Assembly: GCA_011032825.1 (NCBI GenBank)
Contig: JAADJZ010000013.1
Location: forward strand, 682,001-746,000
DNA: 64,000 nucleotides
Origin: Massariosphaeria phaeospora
Taxonomy: Eukaryota > Ascomycota > Dothideomycetes > Pleosporales
Reading direction: 5' to 3'
Positions 22,701-34,171 of this stretch are shown in pieces (position 1 is the stretch's first letter; the number at the start of each line of letters is the position of its first letter). Both the position numbers and the translations under genes were made by a program. Below the pieces are notes generated by a model that saw only the letters and a list, made by a program, of their open reading frames with translations, was not told the origin of the DNA and searched no databases.

Positions 22701-25335
22701 ACGAAACTTAACGTACGAAACGGATACTATCGCATTAGAATTGCAAAAGGGCACGAATAGATAACAGCTTTTAAAACTAGATATAGACTCTATAAGTACT
22801 AGGTTATGCCGTTTAGATTAACCAACGCCTTAGCTACGTTTTAGGCTTTAATTAACAAAGCACTACACGAATACTTGGACATTTTTGTTACAGCGTACTT
22901 GAACGACGTATTAATATACTTTAAAAAAACGCTTGAAGAACATTAGAAGCATGTTAAAAAAGTGCTACAAAAAATAAAGCAGTACTGGCTACTTCTTTAC
23001 TCGAAGAAATGTAAATTTCACGTTACAAAGACTAGCTATCTAGAATTTATTATCTTAAGAAAAAGTGTGTCTATGGACCCGAAGAAAATCTAGACTGTAC
23101 AGAAATAGCTAACTCTTAAAACAGTAAAAGACGTGCAGTTCTTTTTAGAATTTGCTAACTTCTATCGAAAGTTTATTAAAGATTACTCTAAGACTACGAC
23201 TCTACTCTTAGAAGTTACTAAGAAAAATAGAAAGTTCAAATAAACAGAAACACAGGAACAAGCGTTTTAAGAACTTAGAAAGAAGTTTACTACAGCACCA
23301 ATGCTACAGATGCACGACCTAGAAAAGAAAACTTAAGTAGAAACCAATGCCTTAGACTACGCATTAGAAGCAATACTATTACAACAATGCAACGATAGAA
23401 AATAGAGACTAGTGTTCTACTATTCTAGGAAGTTCTTAGGAGTAGAACTTAACTACGACGTTTACAATAAAGAGCTATTAGCAATAATAAACGCCTTCGA
23501 ACAATAGAAAGCACAGCTAAAAGAAGCAAGGCATTAAGTACAAGTGTACTTAGATTATTAGAACCTTACTAGCTTTACTACAACTAAGAAACTAAATTGA
23601 CGACAAGTTAGATAAGCTGAATTTATAGCAGATTACGATATTAAGATTTACTATCGCAAAGAAACTAACAACGAAGCCGCAGACGCGCTTAGTCGAAAAT
23701 TAGATTTTACAGAAACTAACAAACTAGTTACGCACGACCTAGTATTGCGACGGAATCCTAACGGAACCTTCGAATACAACAAACCGCGACTAGCTAAAAT
23801 AGCTAGAGTTACAAGCATTAAAGAAAGAATGCACTAAGAATAGAGCAAAGACGACTAGCAAAGATAGATAGTTACAAACGACACTTAAGCTATACAGCTT
23901 ATCTAGGAATTACATGCTTTACGAGCATATAGACACCTAGGGATTAACAAAATAGTTCGACGAATTTTGAACGAGTACTTAATGCTCTACGTACAAAACA
24001 CAGTTTAGAAAGCAATAGGCAACTGTTTAGATTGTTCAAAGAACAAACTTAAAAGACATAAGCTCTATGGATTACTCTAACTGCTAGAACTACTCGCACG
24101 CCTATAGATTAGCGTTACGATAGACTTTATAGTAAAGCTCTTGAAATCGTTAGAACCTAGATTAGCACGGCTATGCGACTCGATCTTGGTAATCGTAGAT
24201 CGATTAACCAAAGAATTACATTTTGTACTAACAGAAAAGTTAATTACAGCAGAAAAAATAGCTTACAAAGTTACGAAGACACTCGTCGCTAATTACAAAT
24301 TGCTAGAACAGTTTATTACTAATAGAGACAAGCTGTTTACATTAAAGTTTTAGAATACGTTCCTAGCCTAGTTAGAAGTTGCAAAGAAGCTATTAACTAG
24401 CTTCTACCCGCAAACAAACGGCTAGACAGAACGAACGAACTAAACGCTAGAACAGTACCTACGAATGTACACTAACAAGCTGCAGAACAACTAGGTTGAA
24501 CTTCTGCTAACAGCACAATTGGCATACAATAGCACAAGGTTTACGACTATAGAACACTCGCTGTACTACGCAAACCATAGATATAAGCCAGTAGCTTATC
24601 GAAATTCAAAAGATATTAAAAGCATTTCGCTAACAGCGGACAACAAGGCTTTTAGAATGCGAGAATTACACGACGAATTGAGCCGAAGAATTGCTTAAAA
24701 GAACCTCACGACAGCTAAGTTAGCAAACAAGAAAAAGCTTAAGAGACCAACTCTTAAAGAGGGGGATAGAGTTTTCCTCTTACGAAAAAACCTAAAAACT
24801 AAACGACTATGCAACAAGTTAAACAACTTTCGAATAGAACTGTTCAAAATCCTAGAGGTTAAGGGACTTGTATTATTTAAACTACAGCTACCCGCAAGCA
24901 TGCACATACATCTAGTTTTTCACAAATTACTTCTTAAACTAGCACTACCAAACGCCGAAGTAGCAACTGATATCGAGCTCGAAGACGAAGAGTACGAAGT
25001 CGAGGAAGTTAAGGACCTACAGAAGTTCGGACGTTAGTGGAAATACTTAGTCAAATGGCAAGGATGGCTAGAGAGCTAGAACACATGGGAACCGATACGG
25101 AATCTTACGAACTGCAAGGAACTGGTACGGAAATATCACCAGCGAAATCCAGAGGCAGGGAATCCGAGTTTTCCAGGAAAGCAGAAAAGTCAAAAGAAGA
25201 AGAAGCAAGCAGAGAAGAGTCAGTCTGTAACCAGCCTAGGTCAGCCGAAGGCGTTTCGAATAGCGGCGGTACAGGACTATCGGTGGAAGCCGTACTCTTG
25301 GGATCGGAGGAAGCGCCCGACTGCGCTCTCTTAAG
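19800..25335 (+). pseudogene. G1 gag-pol relic with terminal chromodomain
   Basis: A degraded gag-like region (19800-21700) is followed by protease-like sequence with VLANGQLLEY near 21900. [16 protein letters not shown] near 22590, MPFRLTNALATF near 22810, and the active-site box reading YLNDVLIY near 22900, where YLDD is expected (Asp to Asn by G-to-A). RNase H: VETNALDYALEAILLQQ near 23340, again with Asp to Asn, then ADALSRKLDF near 23680. Integrase: NCLDCSKNK, VTIDFIVKLL, ITNRDKL and TERTN, so the D,D,E residues remain. Chromodomain at about 24980-25130: DEEYEVEEV, WKYLVKWQGWLES and NTWEP. The pol frame ends at 25333-25335, overlapping the antisense gene tail-to-tail by about 230 bp. Confidence 0.85.
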
Positions 25336-25743
25336 ACGTTCCATCTCTTCAATTGTCGCTAGCTCACGAGCAAACAACTCCTTCTCTTCACCCACAGCAG
25401 CATCCATTTGAATTTGGAGCTGAAGCACGCGCTGACGAGCAGCGCTCAAACGATCGCGCACCTCTATCTCTTGAAGCTTAGCAGCACGAAGCTCCTGACG
25501 CAGAGAACGCTGTTTTTCAGCAACAGCAGCAAACTCTTCCTCGGAAGGAAAGAGACTGCACACCGAGCTAGAAGCAATACAGTCCAAACAAGTTCCTTCA
25601 GGCGAAAGAAGACACTTCAGACCCTTCGACAAGCAGCGACGGCAGGGCTTCGCTACAAGATGATCCATCGCACGGATACGCGCGAGGCGAGCGCGCTTAC
25701 GAACAGTCGACTTCGCGGAAGAAGATACAAGGACCTTGGGCAT
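25105..25743 (-). CDS. Intact antisense Cys6 zinc-cluster-like protein in G1
   Basis: This is an uninterrupted 212-aa frame on the strand opposite pol, with ATG at 25743-25741 (MPKVLVSSSAKSTVRKRARL). An upstream in-frame Met at 25866 would add an Arg-rich leader, but the internal start is favoured because a basic segment then leads straight into the Cys cluster. Cysteines at 34, 37, 44, 52, 55 and 62 give C-x2-C-x6-C-x7-C-x2-C-x6-C, the spacing of fungal Zn2Cys6 binuclear clusters. A coiled coil follows (about residues 70-140), then a Ser/Pro-rich acidic tail, the layout of a transcription regulator. It lies between pol and the 3' LTR, converging with pol. It has no RIP-type stop although the sense genes nearby have dozens. 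Function is unknown; regulation of the element or of host genes is only a suggestion. Confidence 0.6.
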   Translation of the reverse strand: MPKVLVSSSAKSTVRKRARLARIRAMDHLVAKPCRRCLSKGLKCLLSPEGTCLDCIASSSVCSLFPSEEEFAAVAEKQRSLRQELRAAKLQEIEVRDRLSAARQRVLQLQIQMDAAVGEEKELFARELATIEEMERLKRAQSGASSDPKSTASTDSPVPPLFETPSADLGWLQTDSSLLASSSFDFSAFLENSDSLPLDFAGDISVPVPCSS

Positions 25744-25909
25744 GGTTAGACTCCGGGACTCGAGGGAATACAAGAGAAAGTTACGACACGACGGGGATCG
25801 GGGTCGACCTACTCTTATACGAAAGGGCACCTCTGATGCAAGGCGCGGAAAGAACCGGCACGGCACAGCAGGACAGCTATCGGGACGATATCCTTAAAGA
25901 GGGGGATAA

Positions 25910-26420
25910 TGTTACAAACAGAGACGATACCAGGTATCGTAGACCAAGCAACGACGCAGAAGAGTTGTCAAGGCTTGCAGGTCTGCAAGACCAGAGTACA
26001 GCGACGCGCGAGGCAGGATTAGGTCAGCAAGGGTCACGTGATGCGCTACGTGCGCTACAAAGCAATACGGGATCTTGGCACGTAGCACACCGAGCAGCGG
26101 TTGCTACGGGCGCTACGGACGCTACGGCGTAACAAGGCGTAGCAGGCAAAGCAGGACGCTCTTAGCGGAGAATCATGGAACTATATAGATTAGCAGGATC
26201 TCCTTTACAGTTCGGATTCTTTGTAGTTAACTCTCCTAAGTACATCTCATACATAGATTGAATCTATAGGCAACAGATTGTTACTTTGTTATTCTATCCA
26301 GAATAGAATTGAGATTGTTTTCTTGTTGTCACCAAGCTCTTCGAACACAGAACAATCCCTTAGGCGGAATCTCCGAGTCCGATAACTCGTACCTTCGGTA
26401 AGAGAACACCCCTGATAACA
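25910..26420 (+). repeat. G1 3' LTR
   Basis: This 511-bp LTR follows the purine tract and ends CCTGATAACA next to the duplication ATAAG. It is much less RIP-altered than the 5' LTR. Confidence 0.85.
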
Positions 26421-26425
26421 ATAAG

Positions 26426-27605
26426 CAGGTTTTGTTTTCTTGTCTAACAGTTTCTTTGCTATCGAGTTTTCAACTTTAACTTACTTGCTGTCTAGTTTTT
26501 TGTAAATTCTTAGATATAGTGTAGCTACTCGTTGTAGTTAGACTATAGCAATAGTAGCAGCTTGCGCGCCTGCTACTTTCTGTAGTGTTTCTAAGCAGTT
26601 TTTGCAAAAGTATTTGTTTTTACTGCATTAAAAACATACTTTATTGTTGTAACGCTTCTAGCGTTTCTCTTTAGATAGCTTGTTTTTAGAGTTTTGCTTT
26701 GTCGAGGTAGCGTTTTTTTTGTTAAACTACTTTTGTAGTAGTTTGTTGTTCTTAACTCGTCTAACGCTGTTAATGTCTATTGAGTCGTAGTAATAGGTTT
26801 TTTTAATCGTTGCTACTAGGCGTATGTATAGTTTAATAGTAAACTTGCGTTTTTGCTATTGTTGCTATAGTTAGTTGTCGATTTGTACCGCGGTTTTAAT
26901 TAGCTCGTTAAGTTTCTCTAGTTTTTTGTTTTGACTAATTTTATTTTTTACGTGTTCTTTTAACTCTGCGTAGTAAAACTCGCATAAGCTACGTTCTCCT
27001 ACATTATCTACTTTAGCCTAAATTCTTTTAAATTTAATTGTGTACTCGCTGGCTAAGCTTTTTTGCTTAAGTAGTCTAAGTTGGTTTATTGCTTGCTGCG
27101 TTTCGTTTACTTCGCCGTAGATCGTATGCAGTTCTTGCTTAAATAATTTCTAATTCTTAAAAATGCGCTTCGTGTCTTGCTTTATTTTTTTTACGTTTTC
27201 TACGTGTGTAACGTAATTTTCGGCGTATAGCTAAAACTATTCTGCTGCGTTGTCTTTTATGTGCATTCTAGCTGCTAGAATCTTGTTTTAATTTGTGTAA
27301 AAGCTGTTGCTATAATAACAGCAGTAAAAGTCTACGTTAGTAAAAAAAAGTTTTAAGTTTCTCTTTCTCTCGCTATATTTCTTTAAAAAGAGTGCTTTTG
27401 CTAACTTTCTTTCTATTCTACTTTAGAGCTTCGTAACTGCTGCTAATAGTTTTTAAATCTATTTCGCTTGCTGCTGTATCTAATTAGCTTGTTCTGCTAT
27501 TACAGTTGCTAAGTTCGTTGTAAGTGTAGTAACGCTACTGCTTGTTGTACGTAAGCTTATAAAAGTTGCTATGTTGTCTTAGTTCTAAACCTAAAGTAGT
27601 TAACG
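26426..27605 (-). pseudogene. G2 gag-like region (minus)
   Basis: This is the reverse-oriented homologue of the G1 region at about 19756-20930, including the Gln/Lys-rich helical part. Many TAG/TAA codons interrupt it. It continues at 19239-18367 on the other side of G1. Confidence 0.6.
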
Positions 27606-28108
27606 TGTTATTAGAAGTTTCTTCGTGTTACCGAGGTAGTTTCGATCGAACTTAGAAATTCCGCCTAAGAGATTGTTCTATGTTCGAAAAGCTTGCTAAC
27701 AACAAAAAAACAATTTCAATTCTATTCTAGATAGAATAACAAAGTAACAATCTGTTGCCTATAGATTCAATCTATGTATAAAATGTACTTAGAAAAGTTA
27801 ACTACAAAGAATCCAAACTGTAAAAGAAATTCTGCTAATCTATATAGTTTCATAATTCTTTGCTAAAAGCGTTCTGCTTAGTTCGCTTAGTGTGCTTAGT
27901 TGCTAAGCGCTTTAGGCTAGCTAAGCGCTCGCTGCTTAGTATGCTTAGTCCGCTAAAGCTCTAATCGCACTAATTACTATTACGTAACTACTAACCTAAT
28001 TCTGCTTCGCGCATCGCTGTACTTTCGTCTTGCAAACTTGCAAGCTCTAACAACTTTTCTGCGTCGTTGCTTAGTCTACGATACCTAGTATCGTCTTTGT
28101 TTGTAACA
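27606..28108 (-). repeat. G2 5' LTR
   Basis: This 503-bp LTR is homologous to the G1 LTRs but differs near its 3' end (CTTCGTGTTACC against CTCTTACCGAAGG in the same reading), so G1 and G2 belong to slightly different subfamilies. It adjoins the duplication CTAAC at 28109. Confidence 0.75.
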
Positions 28109-29723
28109 CTAACGCGCTTTTGTATGCGCGTTAAAATGCTTTAACTATTTAAAACTAAAAGCGTTGTTTGTCTAGCTATTCTTAAAAACTAAAAGCTTTT
28201 AATTGCTAGGTATAAAATTCTTCTTGTACTATGCTAAAATGTAAACGCGCTTTTTGTAGATAATAAACAGCAGAATCGCGTACCTTGCAGCGCAAATGCT
28301 TTGAATAACTATTACCTACTCTCAATTGCCTAGCTAGATTAGATTAAGTTGAGTACGTTTTTAAAAGCTTGTAACGACTTTTATAAACCTAATTACGCTT
28401 ATTTAAAAGCTAGTTTTATTGAAGTTGTGCACGTTATTCTTGTAGATGCTGTACTTAGCTTTAGTATTTCTAACAAGCTTAAACTACGCGCTAATTACTT
28501 TAAGATCTTTCTATTGTATTCTCTACTAGTTTTTTGCTTGATTGAAAGCTATTTTAAGCTCGCCTAAACGCGATACAAATCTTGTAGCTTATTTTTTACC
28601 TACTAGCTTTTTACTTTGCGCAGCTATTAGTTTATTTTCTATATTTTCTACTTTAGACAGCCGAGAAGCAAATTCTCGCAAATTAAAGTTAAAAATATGT
28701 TAGACAATTGTTTGCTCTTTAGTTGCAGTAAACTTCGAGCAATTAAGTTGTGTTTAAAGTTAAAATGCAATTTTGTTAAGCCAATTAGAAAGTTTCTAGT
28801 AATTAACGTTAAACAATGCAGTAGCGCGTTGTAGACTTTAAAATTAGCTAGCTTTATAAGCTTAGATTGCGATATTAATTTTGCTTTTTTATTTAGTAAG
28901 TATTGCGTTACTTAGTTGAAGCATCGTAGGCCGATAATAGAGTTGGTAGTGCTAAGAAAAAGTAGCTAGCTTAGTAATCTAGCTAGCTTGGTAATCTAAT
29001 ACGTTATTGCTAAAATGCAAGTAAGTTATAGCTTTTATAGCTATTAATTGCAAGTAGTTAGTAGCTACTAACTACTTTTTTTTTTTGTATACTTATTAAA
29101 GTGCTTTAACTACTACAGCTTAAGCTTATTTATTGTCTAGCTTTTTTTAAAAACTGCAATAACCTAGTTTTAAAGTAAATTCTTTTTTTTATACTAAACA
29201 AGAAAGTAATAATAGCTTTTAAAAATAATAAAAAGTAAAATAGCTTACTTTGTTGCGTTAATGTTTTAGATAACTATTGTTTACTTTTTATTACTTTGCT
29301 GTATTGCTTTTAGCTGTTTTTGTTTCTTTAAAGTAGTAACAACTACTTTAGTTAATATCTAGCTTATTATAAAGCTTGTTTTGTTAAAGTTGTACATGTT
29401 TACATTTTAAATACTATACTTAGCTTTTATATTAGCTACTAAGCGAAACTAGTTTTAAATAACTTTAAAAAAATTGCAAAGCGCTTTTTTGTAATTGTAC
29501 TTGCAATTAAACTTTATTATAAACTTAAAGTAGTGCATAACTTACGTACTAAGCTAGTTTAAGCTAATCTAGCTTAAATTGCACTTTGCGCGCAAAGAAT
29601 TGGCTATATTAGCTACAGCTGCAAGCTTAAAAGAAAATTCGCGCGATATAAGCTTAAGTATATACTTAACAACTACGCTTTTTTTAGTCTTTGTTAAATT
29701 TTTTAATTTAAGCTAGTAATTTA

Positions 29724-30050
29724 TACGCTAGCGAATAAGTAGAAAGTACTTATTGTTGGGTATAAGTTGAGTTAGAGTTGCACAGACCTAGAGTTAAAAT
29801 TAGGTTAGAGTAATTAAAGCGTAGGTTAAGGTTAAGTTATAGGTACTACCTTTAGGTTAATAAACCTATTATAACTAGCTGTTATAATTATAAAAAAAAA
29901 AAATATTAAAATATAGAATTGTAGAGGTTTGTGCTAACTTAACTTATACTTACGCTAAAACGTTTTAGCGTAGGTATAAGTTAAGTTAGCACTAGAGTTT
30001 TACGTAAGCTAACTTAACTTTAACTCAACCTATACCTATTTACTACTCTA
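29724..30050. mobile_element. MITE-1 copy 4 (327 bp)
   Basis: It runs from TACGCTAGCGAATA to TTTACTACTCTA with a perfect duplication GTAATTTA (29716-29723 and 30051-30058). The middle holds the palindrome around ACGCTAAAACGTTTTAGCGT and a TATAATTATA core. It lies inside the F2 relic. Confidence 0.85.
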
Positions 30051-30273
30051 GTAATTTACTCGTAAAGTTTGTTTTGCGCGTTAGTAGCTTAGTGTTAATT
30101 AATTAACGTTGTAAATAGCTACAGCGCGTTGCTAAAAAAGTGTTACATTTTGTTTAAAAGCTTAAAAAGCAAGCTGTATCTAACGTTTTGTAAAAAGTTT
30201 TATTTAGTATTGTTGTTAAAGCATTACGTAGGAAGTAGAGTTTAGTAAATGCTTAGCAAAAGTAATGCACGAA

Positions 30274-30666
30274 TAGGCTAGTAAATAAGTAGAAGTTGAG
30301 TTAAAGTTGAGTTAGCTTACGTTAGACTTTAACTTAACTCTAGCTTTAATCCGCGCTAGTTACTAAGCAGCTTAAGTTGAAGTTAAGTTAAAGTAGTCAA
30401 AGCTTAGAGTTGTAGTTAAGTCTTATATAATATTTACAATCTATATTAACATTAAGTTTTCTATGTATATTTATTACATTTATTTATTACAGTTTCTTAA
30501 CTATTTAGGTAACTCTAACTCAACTCTTAACCTAGAGCTTTGACTACTCTAACTTAACTCCTACCTACGCTAGGTTAACTCTAACTCAACTTTAACCTAA
30601 GGTCTGTGCAACTCATAACTCAACTTATACCTATCGATAGGTACTTTCTACCTATTCGCTAGCGTA
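30274..30666. mobile_element. MITE-1 copy 5 (393 bp)
   Basis: It runs from TAGGCTAGTAAATAAG to TTCGCTAGCGTA and is flanked by TGCACGAA (30266-30273 and 30667-30674). It is inserted in the tandem repeat of the F2 right terminal arm. It is the inverted-orientation twin of copy 3 and has the same intron-like unit at 30465-30508. Confidence 0.85.
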
Positions 30667-30849
30667 TGCACGAACTCGTGTAATGCACGAACTCGTAAAG
30701 TACGTTAATATATTTTTAACTTTAATTTGCGAGAATTTGCGCTTCGGCTATTTAAAGTAAAAGATATAAAAAATAAACTAGTAGCTGCGCAAAGTAAAAA
30801 GCTAGTAGGCAAAAACTAAGCTAAGAAATTTGTAAAGATCAAGGACTAC

Positions 30850-32022
30850 GCAAGGTTTCGAATACAGATGGAGAACAAGATCTTCTATAACGAGGAATCT
30901 ATCGGGACTAGCTGCAGCTACATTTTCAACTAGTTAAAGGATTCTGCTTCTACTACAGGCTTGGCTTGGTACCAAAAGAACCGAGGCGGAGCAACAGACG
31001 AATTCTGGGCCTACCTGGACATCCACTACGTGGATAAGAACCACGCGGATAAGGCCTAGACTCGCCTCTTTACTTTACTCATAAAGAAGGGTACTCTCTA
31101 GAAGTACAACAAAGAGTTTATAAAACTCACATACGACTTAGGTATGAACACAATTACTAATCTTGATACACTCAAGAACCGTTACCTGGCCGGCCTCCGA
31201 CCGGACCTCTAGGAACGGATGGCTGTCGTAATCCTAGACCCCACTAGCTCCTTCCGAGAGGTCATGGACCGCGTCGCCCTAATCGACGAAAACTTCCAGC
31301 GAGCCAAACACGCCTCGCAGAACCGGCTGACGACCGCCAGCAGCGCCCCCGCCGCCGACCCAGACGCCATGGAATGGACGTTAGAGGTAGCCGCCGCCCG
31401 AACGGCCCGCCTAGGAGCAACAACTGGACGTACCCGTAGCGAAAAGAAAGCGGTTTGGCAGACTAAGGAGGAGATCGATTGCTGTCGCTGACTGAAGCTT
31501 TGCTTCAGGTGCGCAGATCCTAGCCACCGTGACCCGGACTGCTACCTGGACGTGGCGGAGAAACCACTGTCAGTTCGGACCGCTACTACGCCCGCCTCTC
31601 GAGCAGAGGACGCAACCGAAGCGGAGAGTTTAGAAAACTAGTTACCTACTCCTAGCACAAAACGCAGCTAAGAGTGGACTAAAAGAGACACGCAGAAATT
31701 GTCAGACCAGTATCTTGAGTTTCGCCGGAAATAGCCGGACGGGAAACCTTTAACTATACACTTACTTATCAATCAAAACACTTCCGCTTTAACATTGCTA
31801 GATTCAGGATGTAATACGTACAGTATTGTAAGTGAAAAGTTCTGCAACAAAGCGCGTTTCTAGCGTATTCCAACAGAACACCGGCTAATCATGGGCCTAA
31901 ACGACTACCGGGTAGTAGTCTGGAAAGCCGCCTGCTTTAACATGGACATTGACGGCTATGAGGAAGTAGTTTGGGCCTTCGTCATAAGCGACGACGGCTT
32001 CGATATCATCCTCGGCCGGCTC
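30850..32022 (+). pseudogene. Gy3 gag and aspartic protease relic
   Basis: The frame reads ALAWYQKNRG-type retrotransposon gag sequence near 30965, then LKNRYLAGLRPDL near 31170, and a CCHC knuckle CFRCADPSHRDPDC (C-x2-C-x4-H-x4-C) near 31504. The protease active site is LLDSGCNTYSIVS near 31795, followed by DGFDIILGR near 31995 at the protease C-terminus. Several TAG codons interrupt it. The open frames at 31219-31491 and 31891-32244 are pieces of this gene; the second runs into element A. Confidence 0.8.
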
Positions 32023-32024
32023 TA

Positions 32025-34157
32025 CCGTGTCCGTGCGCGCAACGCCCGGAGTCGCGCAACGCCCGATTACCAAAACAGCACCTACACTTCAACGCGTAAC
32101 AACTCAACGGCCATGGCACCTATTAATGATGCGCTTGCAGCAATTAAAGCGCTAGACTTAGGAAAAAAACTTGTGTATCAAAAAATTGCTAATCAATTTG
32201 GTGTCGATTGCTCAACTTTGGCGCGGAGACACAAGGCTGTTTAAGCACCTTAAGAAACTAAAGACTCCAACTAGCAGAAGCTTACTCAACAACAGGAAGA
32301 GAAGCTTGTAAAGTATATAAAAAAGCTTACTGCTCGTCATATACCTCCTACAAAAGAGATAATTGCCAATTTCGCGTCAGCAGTCGCCTAGGAGCTAGTG
32401 AGCGAAAGCTAGGTTACCCGCTTTATCAACAAGTACTCTATTCATCTTATCTCTCAATACTCAACGGGGATGGACGCTAATCGCTACAACGCTAACTCCT
32501 ACACAAAGTATAAGTTATATTTCAACTTACTACAACGCAAGATTGCTGAGTATAAAGTTAACGCTAAGCACACGTACAATATAGATAAGAAAAGCTTTAT
32601 AATAGAAGTTACTTTAAGAACAAAGCATGTGTTCAGCCGACGTATGTGGGAGAAAAAAGAAGTCAAAGCATTACTCTAAAATAGCAATTGTGCCTAGTTA
32701 ACGCTTATAGCGTGTGTGTGCGGCGATGGATTAGCTCTGCTGCTAGGCTTCCTCTACGAGTCCGCCAACAACACTATCCAATCAAGCTAGGTAGAGAAAA
32801 TCAAGCTAGAGATACACTCTGTGCTTGTTTCCTCGTCACTTTCAAAGTAAATCAACAATGAGCTAGGCCTAGCTTAGCTTTAACAAGTGTTTAATCGCTT
32901 TACTAAGCAGAAAGCTCGAAGAAAGTACTGCCTATTAATTGTTAACGGCCACGGCTCTCATGTAACAATAGACTTTATCAACTACTACGATTAGAACAAG
33001 ATACTCCTAGCTATTTTTTTTCTTTATTCAACCCACACGCTGCAGCTGCTTGATAAGGTAATATTTAAGCTTTTGTTAACTGCGTACTTAAAGGAGCTTA
33101 CAACACACTTTCACAACAGCTAGAAGCTGTTAGTAATCAAGAAAAGCAACTTCTTTTACCTCTTCTAGAAGGCCTGGACAAGCACGTTTACTTAGGAGCT
33201 AATACTTAGGTCTTTTGAGGCAACGGGTATATCACTCCTTTAGCCTAACGTTATTTTTTAACGCTTTGCTAAGGATACTCTTAAAGACTCTAATAGCAGC
33301 ACAAGCTCTTCTTTAGTCTACTCTAGCAAGGATTAGCTTAAAATAGAAACTCTGTTACGCAAAGTCGCCAAAGATAAGAGCAGTAAAGAGCTAAGAAAAG
33401 TCAGCTGCTCGCTCTACTACATCTCAATTCAAAACTCTCTCCTCTACTACGAGATAGTAGGCCTTAAAGAGGTTCTTAAAACTTAGAAGAAGCACAAGAA
33501 AAAGAGCAAAGCTCTTGAGTTCAAGCCTCGCAAGGAGTATTATAGTAGAGCTGAGTTCTACTCTTCTAGTAGAGTAGAGAAGGCACGCTCTAATAAGAGA
33601 ACTAAACAACAGAACCAGAGGGCAGAGGAACTTAGAAAAGCAGAGATAGCGAAGCTCAGACACGCTAATAAGCTGTACAATAAGAAGATTGCTCAAGAAA
33701 AGCGTGAGCAGCGCGCGAGAGAGAAAGCAGAGCGAGACTAAGTTAAAGCTAAGAAAGCTAAGGAAGCAGCTAAGCGCAAGGCTCAAAGAGAGCGTAATAA
33801 GCAAGCTTCTGACGCTGAAAAAGCTGTACAATTGCCTCAAAGAGGCAAGCGCAAGGCCTTACAGTCTGCTGCACCAAGAAAAAAGCAAAATCGTAGTGCA
33901 GTGGCTGCGCGGCGTGGTGTTGTTGCTGCAGAGCTTTCTGCCGCACCTCGCACCTACACTACCCGCAGCGGCAGAACAGCAACTCTATATAATTAATTTG
34001 TATGAGAGAATATCATCGCATAGGTCTTTAGTGCACTCTACCAAAATATATCGCTATAGTAGCTATTGTATGTGGCTCTACAGCCTCAATTTTGTATGTT
34101 GCTGGAGAGTGATTATCGGGCGTTGCGCGACTCCGGGCGTTGCGCGCACGGACACGG
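32025..34157 (+). mobile_element. Element A: pogo-like transposon with intact TIRs
   Basis: The left TIR starts CCGTGTCCGTGCGCGCAACG and the right end is its perfect complement through at least 44 bp. TA duplications are at 32023-32024 and 34158-34159. It is 2133 bp and inserted into the end of the Gy3 protease. Confidence 0.88.
32113..33996 (+). pseudogene. Element A pogo-type transposase (RIP-damaged)
   Basis: It begins MAPINDALAAIKALDLGKKL, a helix-turn-helix start followed by QKIANQFGVDCSTLARRH. The DNA-binding segment VTRFINKYSIH is followed by catalytic-core pieces YNIDKKSF (first Asp), LLIVNGHGSH (Asp to Asn, a G-to-A change) and TLQLLDKVIF (third Asp). A long basic coiled C-terminal region ends TRSGRTATLYN. 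More than ten TAG/TAA codons stand mostly at Gln/Trp sites. The gene is inactive. Confidence 0.78.
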
Positions 34158-34171
34158 TAGATGAACCGCTA

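Larger units (their letters stand above)
19245..26420 (+). mobile_element. G1: complete Gypsy/chromovirus LTR retrotransposon
   Basis: Two 511-bp LTRs (19245-19755 and 25910-26420) begin TGTTAC and end ATAACA. The element is flanked by the 5-bp duplication ATAAG (19240-19244 and 26421-26425). A purine tract AAAGAGGGGGATAA directly precedes the 3' LTR. The order is gag-like, protease, reverse transcriptase, RNase H, integrase, chromodomain, then an antisense gene. Total 7176 bp. It is inserted into the gag-like region of G2. The sense coding region has many stops, while the last ~1.3 kb is almost free of RIP-type change. Confidence 0.88.
11720..28108 (-). mobile_element. G2: Gypsy-type LTR retrotransposon (minus), split and partly deleted
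   Basis: Five-base target duplications CTAAC flank it at 11715-11719 and 28109-28113. The 5' LTR (27606-28108, TG...CA) lies on the right. A gag-like region follows leftward to 26426, is interrupted by G1, and resumes from 19239 to 18367. Only the terminal part of the 3' LTR remains at 11720-11964. Compared with G1, the segment equivalent to about G1 21805-26178 is missing, replaced by the hAT element. RIP-type stops are pervasive. Confidence 0.75.
9850..29004 (-). mobile_element. P2: pogo/Fot1-type element (minus), split by FB1 and G2
   Basis: The ends ACGTATTGGATTACT (9850) and AATCTAATACGT (29004) sit next to TA on both sides. The minus-strand content matches the P1 transposase: C-terminal part at 10350-11714, N-terminal part from 28114 to about 28900. 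FB1 (10496-11405) and the Gypsy element G2 (11720-28108) interrupt it. The short frame at 28349-28567 is a fragment of this degraded region and is not a separate gene. Confidence 0.65.
8325..30705 (-). mobile_element. F2: second pogo-like family with zinc-knuckle transposase, split by P2
   Basis: The ends are ACGTACTTTACGAGTTCGTG at 8325 and its complement at 30705, each next to TA. The arms contain tandem ACGAGTTCGTGCATTAC-type units. The minus-strand reading of 9100-9430 gives a transposase C-terminus (AHKLVLAQQKIAKLKIANKA, then ATQRKLHKKK) followed by a degraded zinc-knuckle region ending AKHNART. This type of Cys/His tail occurs in Dothideomycete DDE transposases (family knowledge). The 5' half lies at 29007-30240. 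P2 is inserted between at TA sites (9848-9849 and 29005-29006). Confidence 0.55.
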
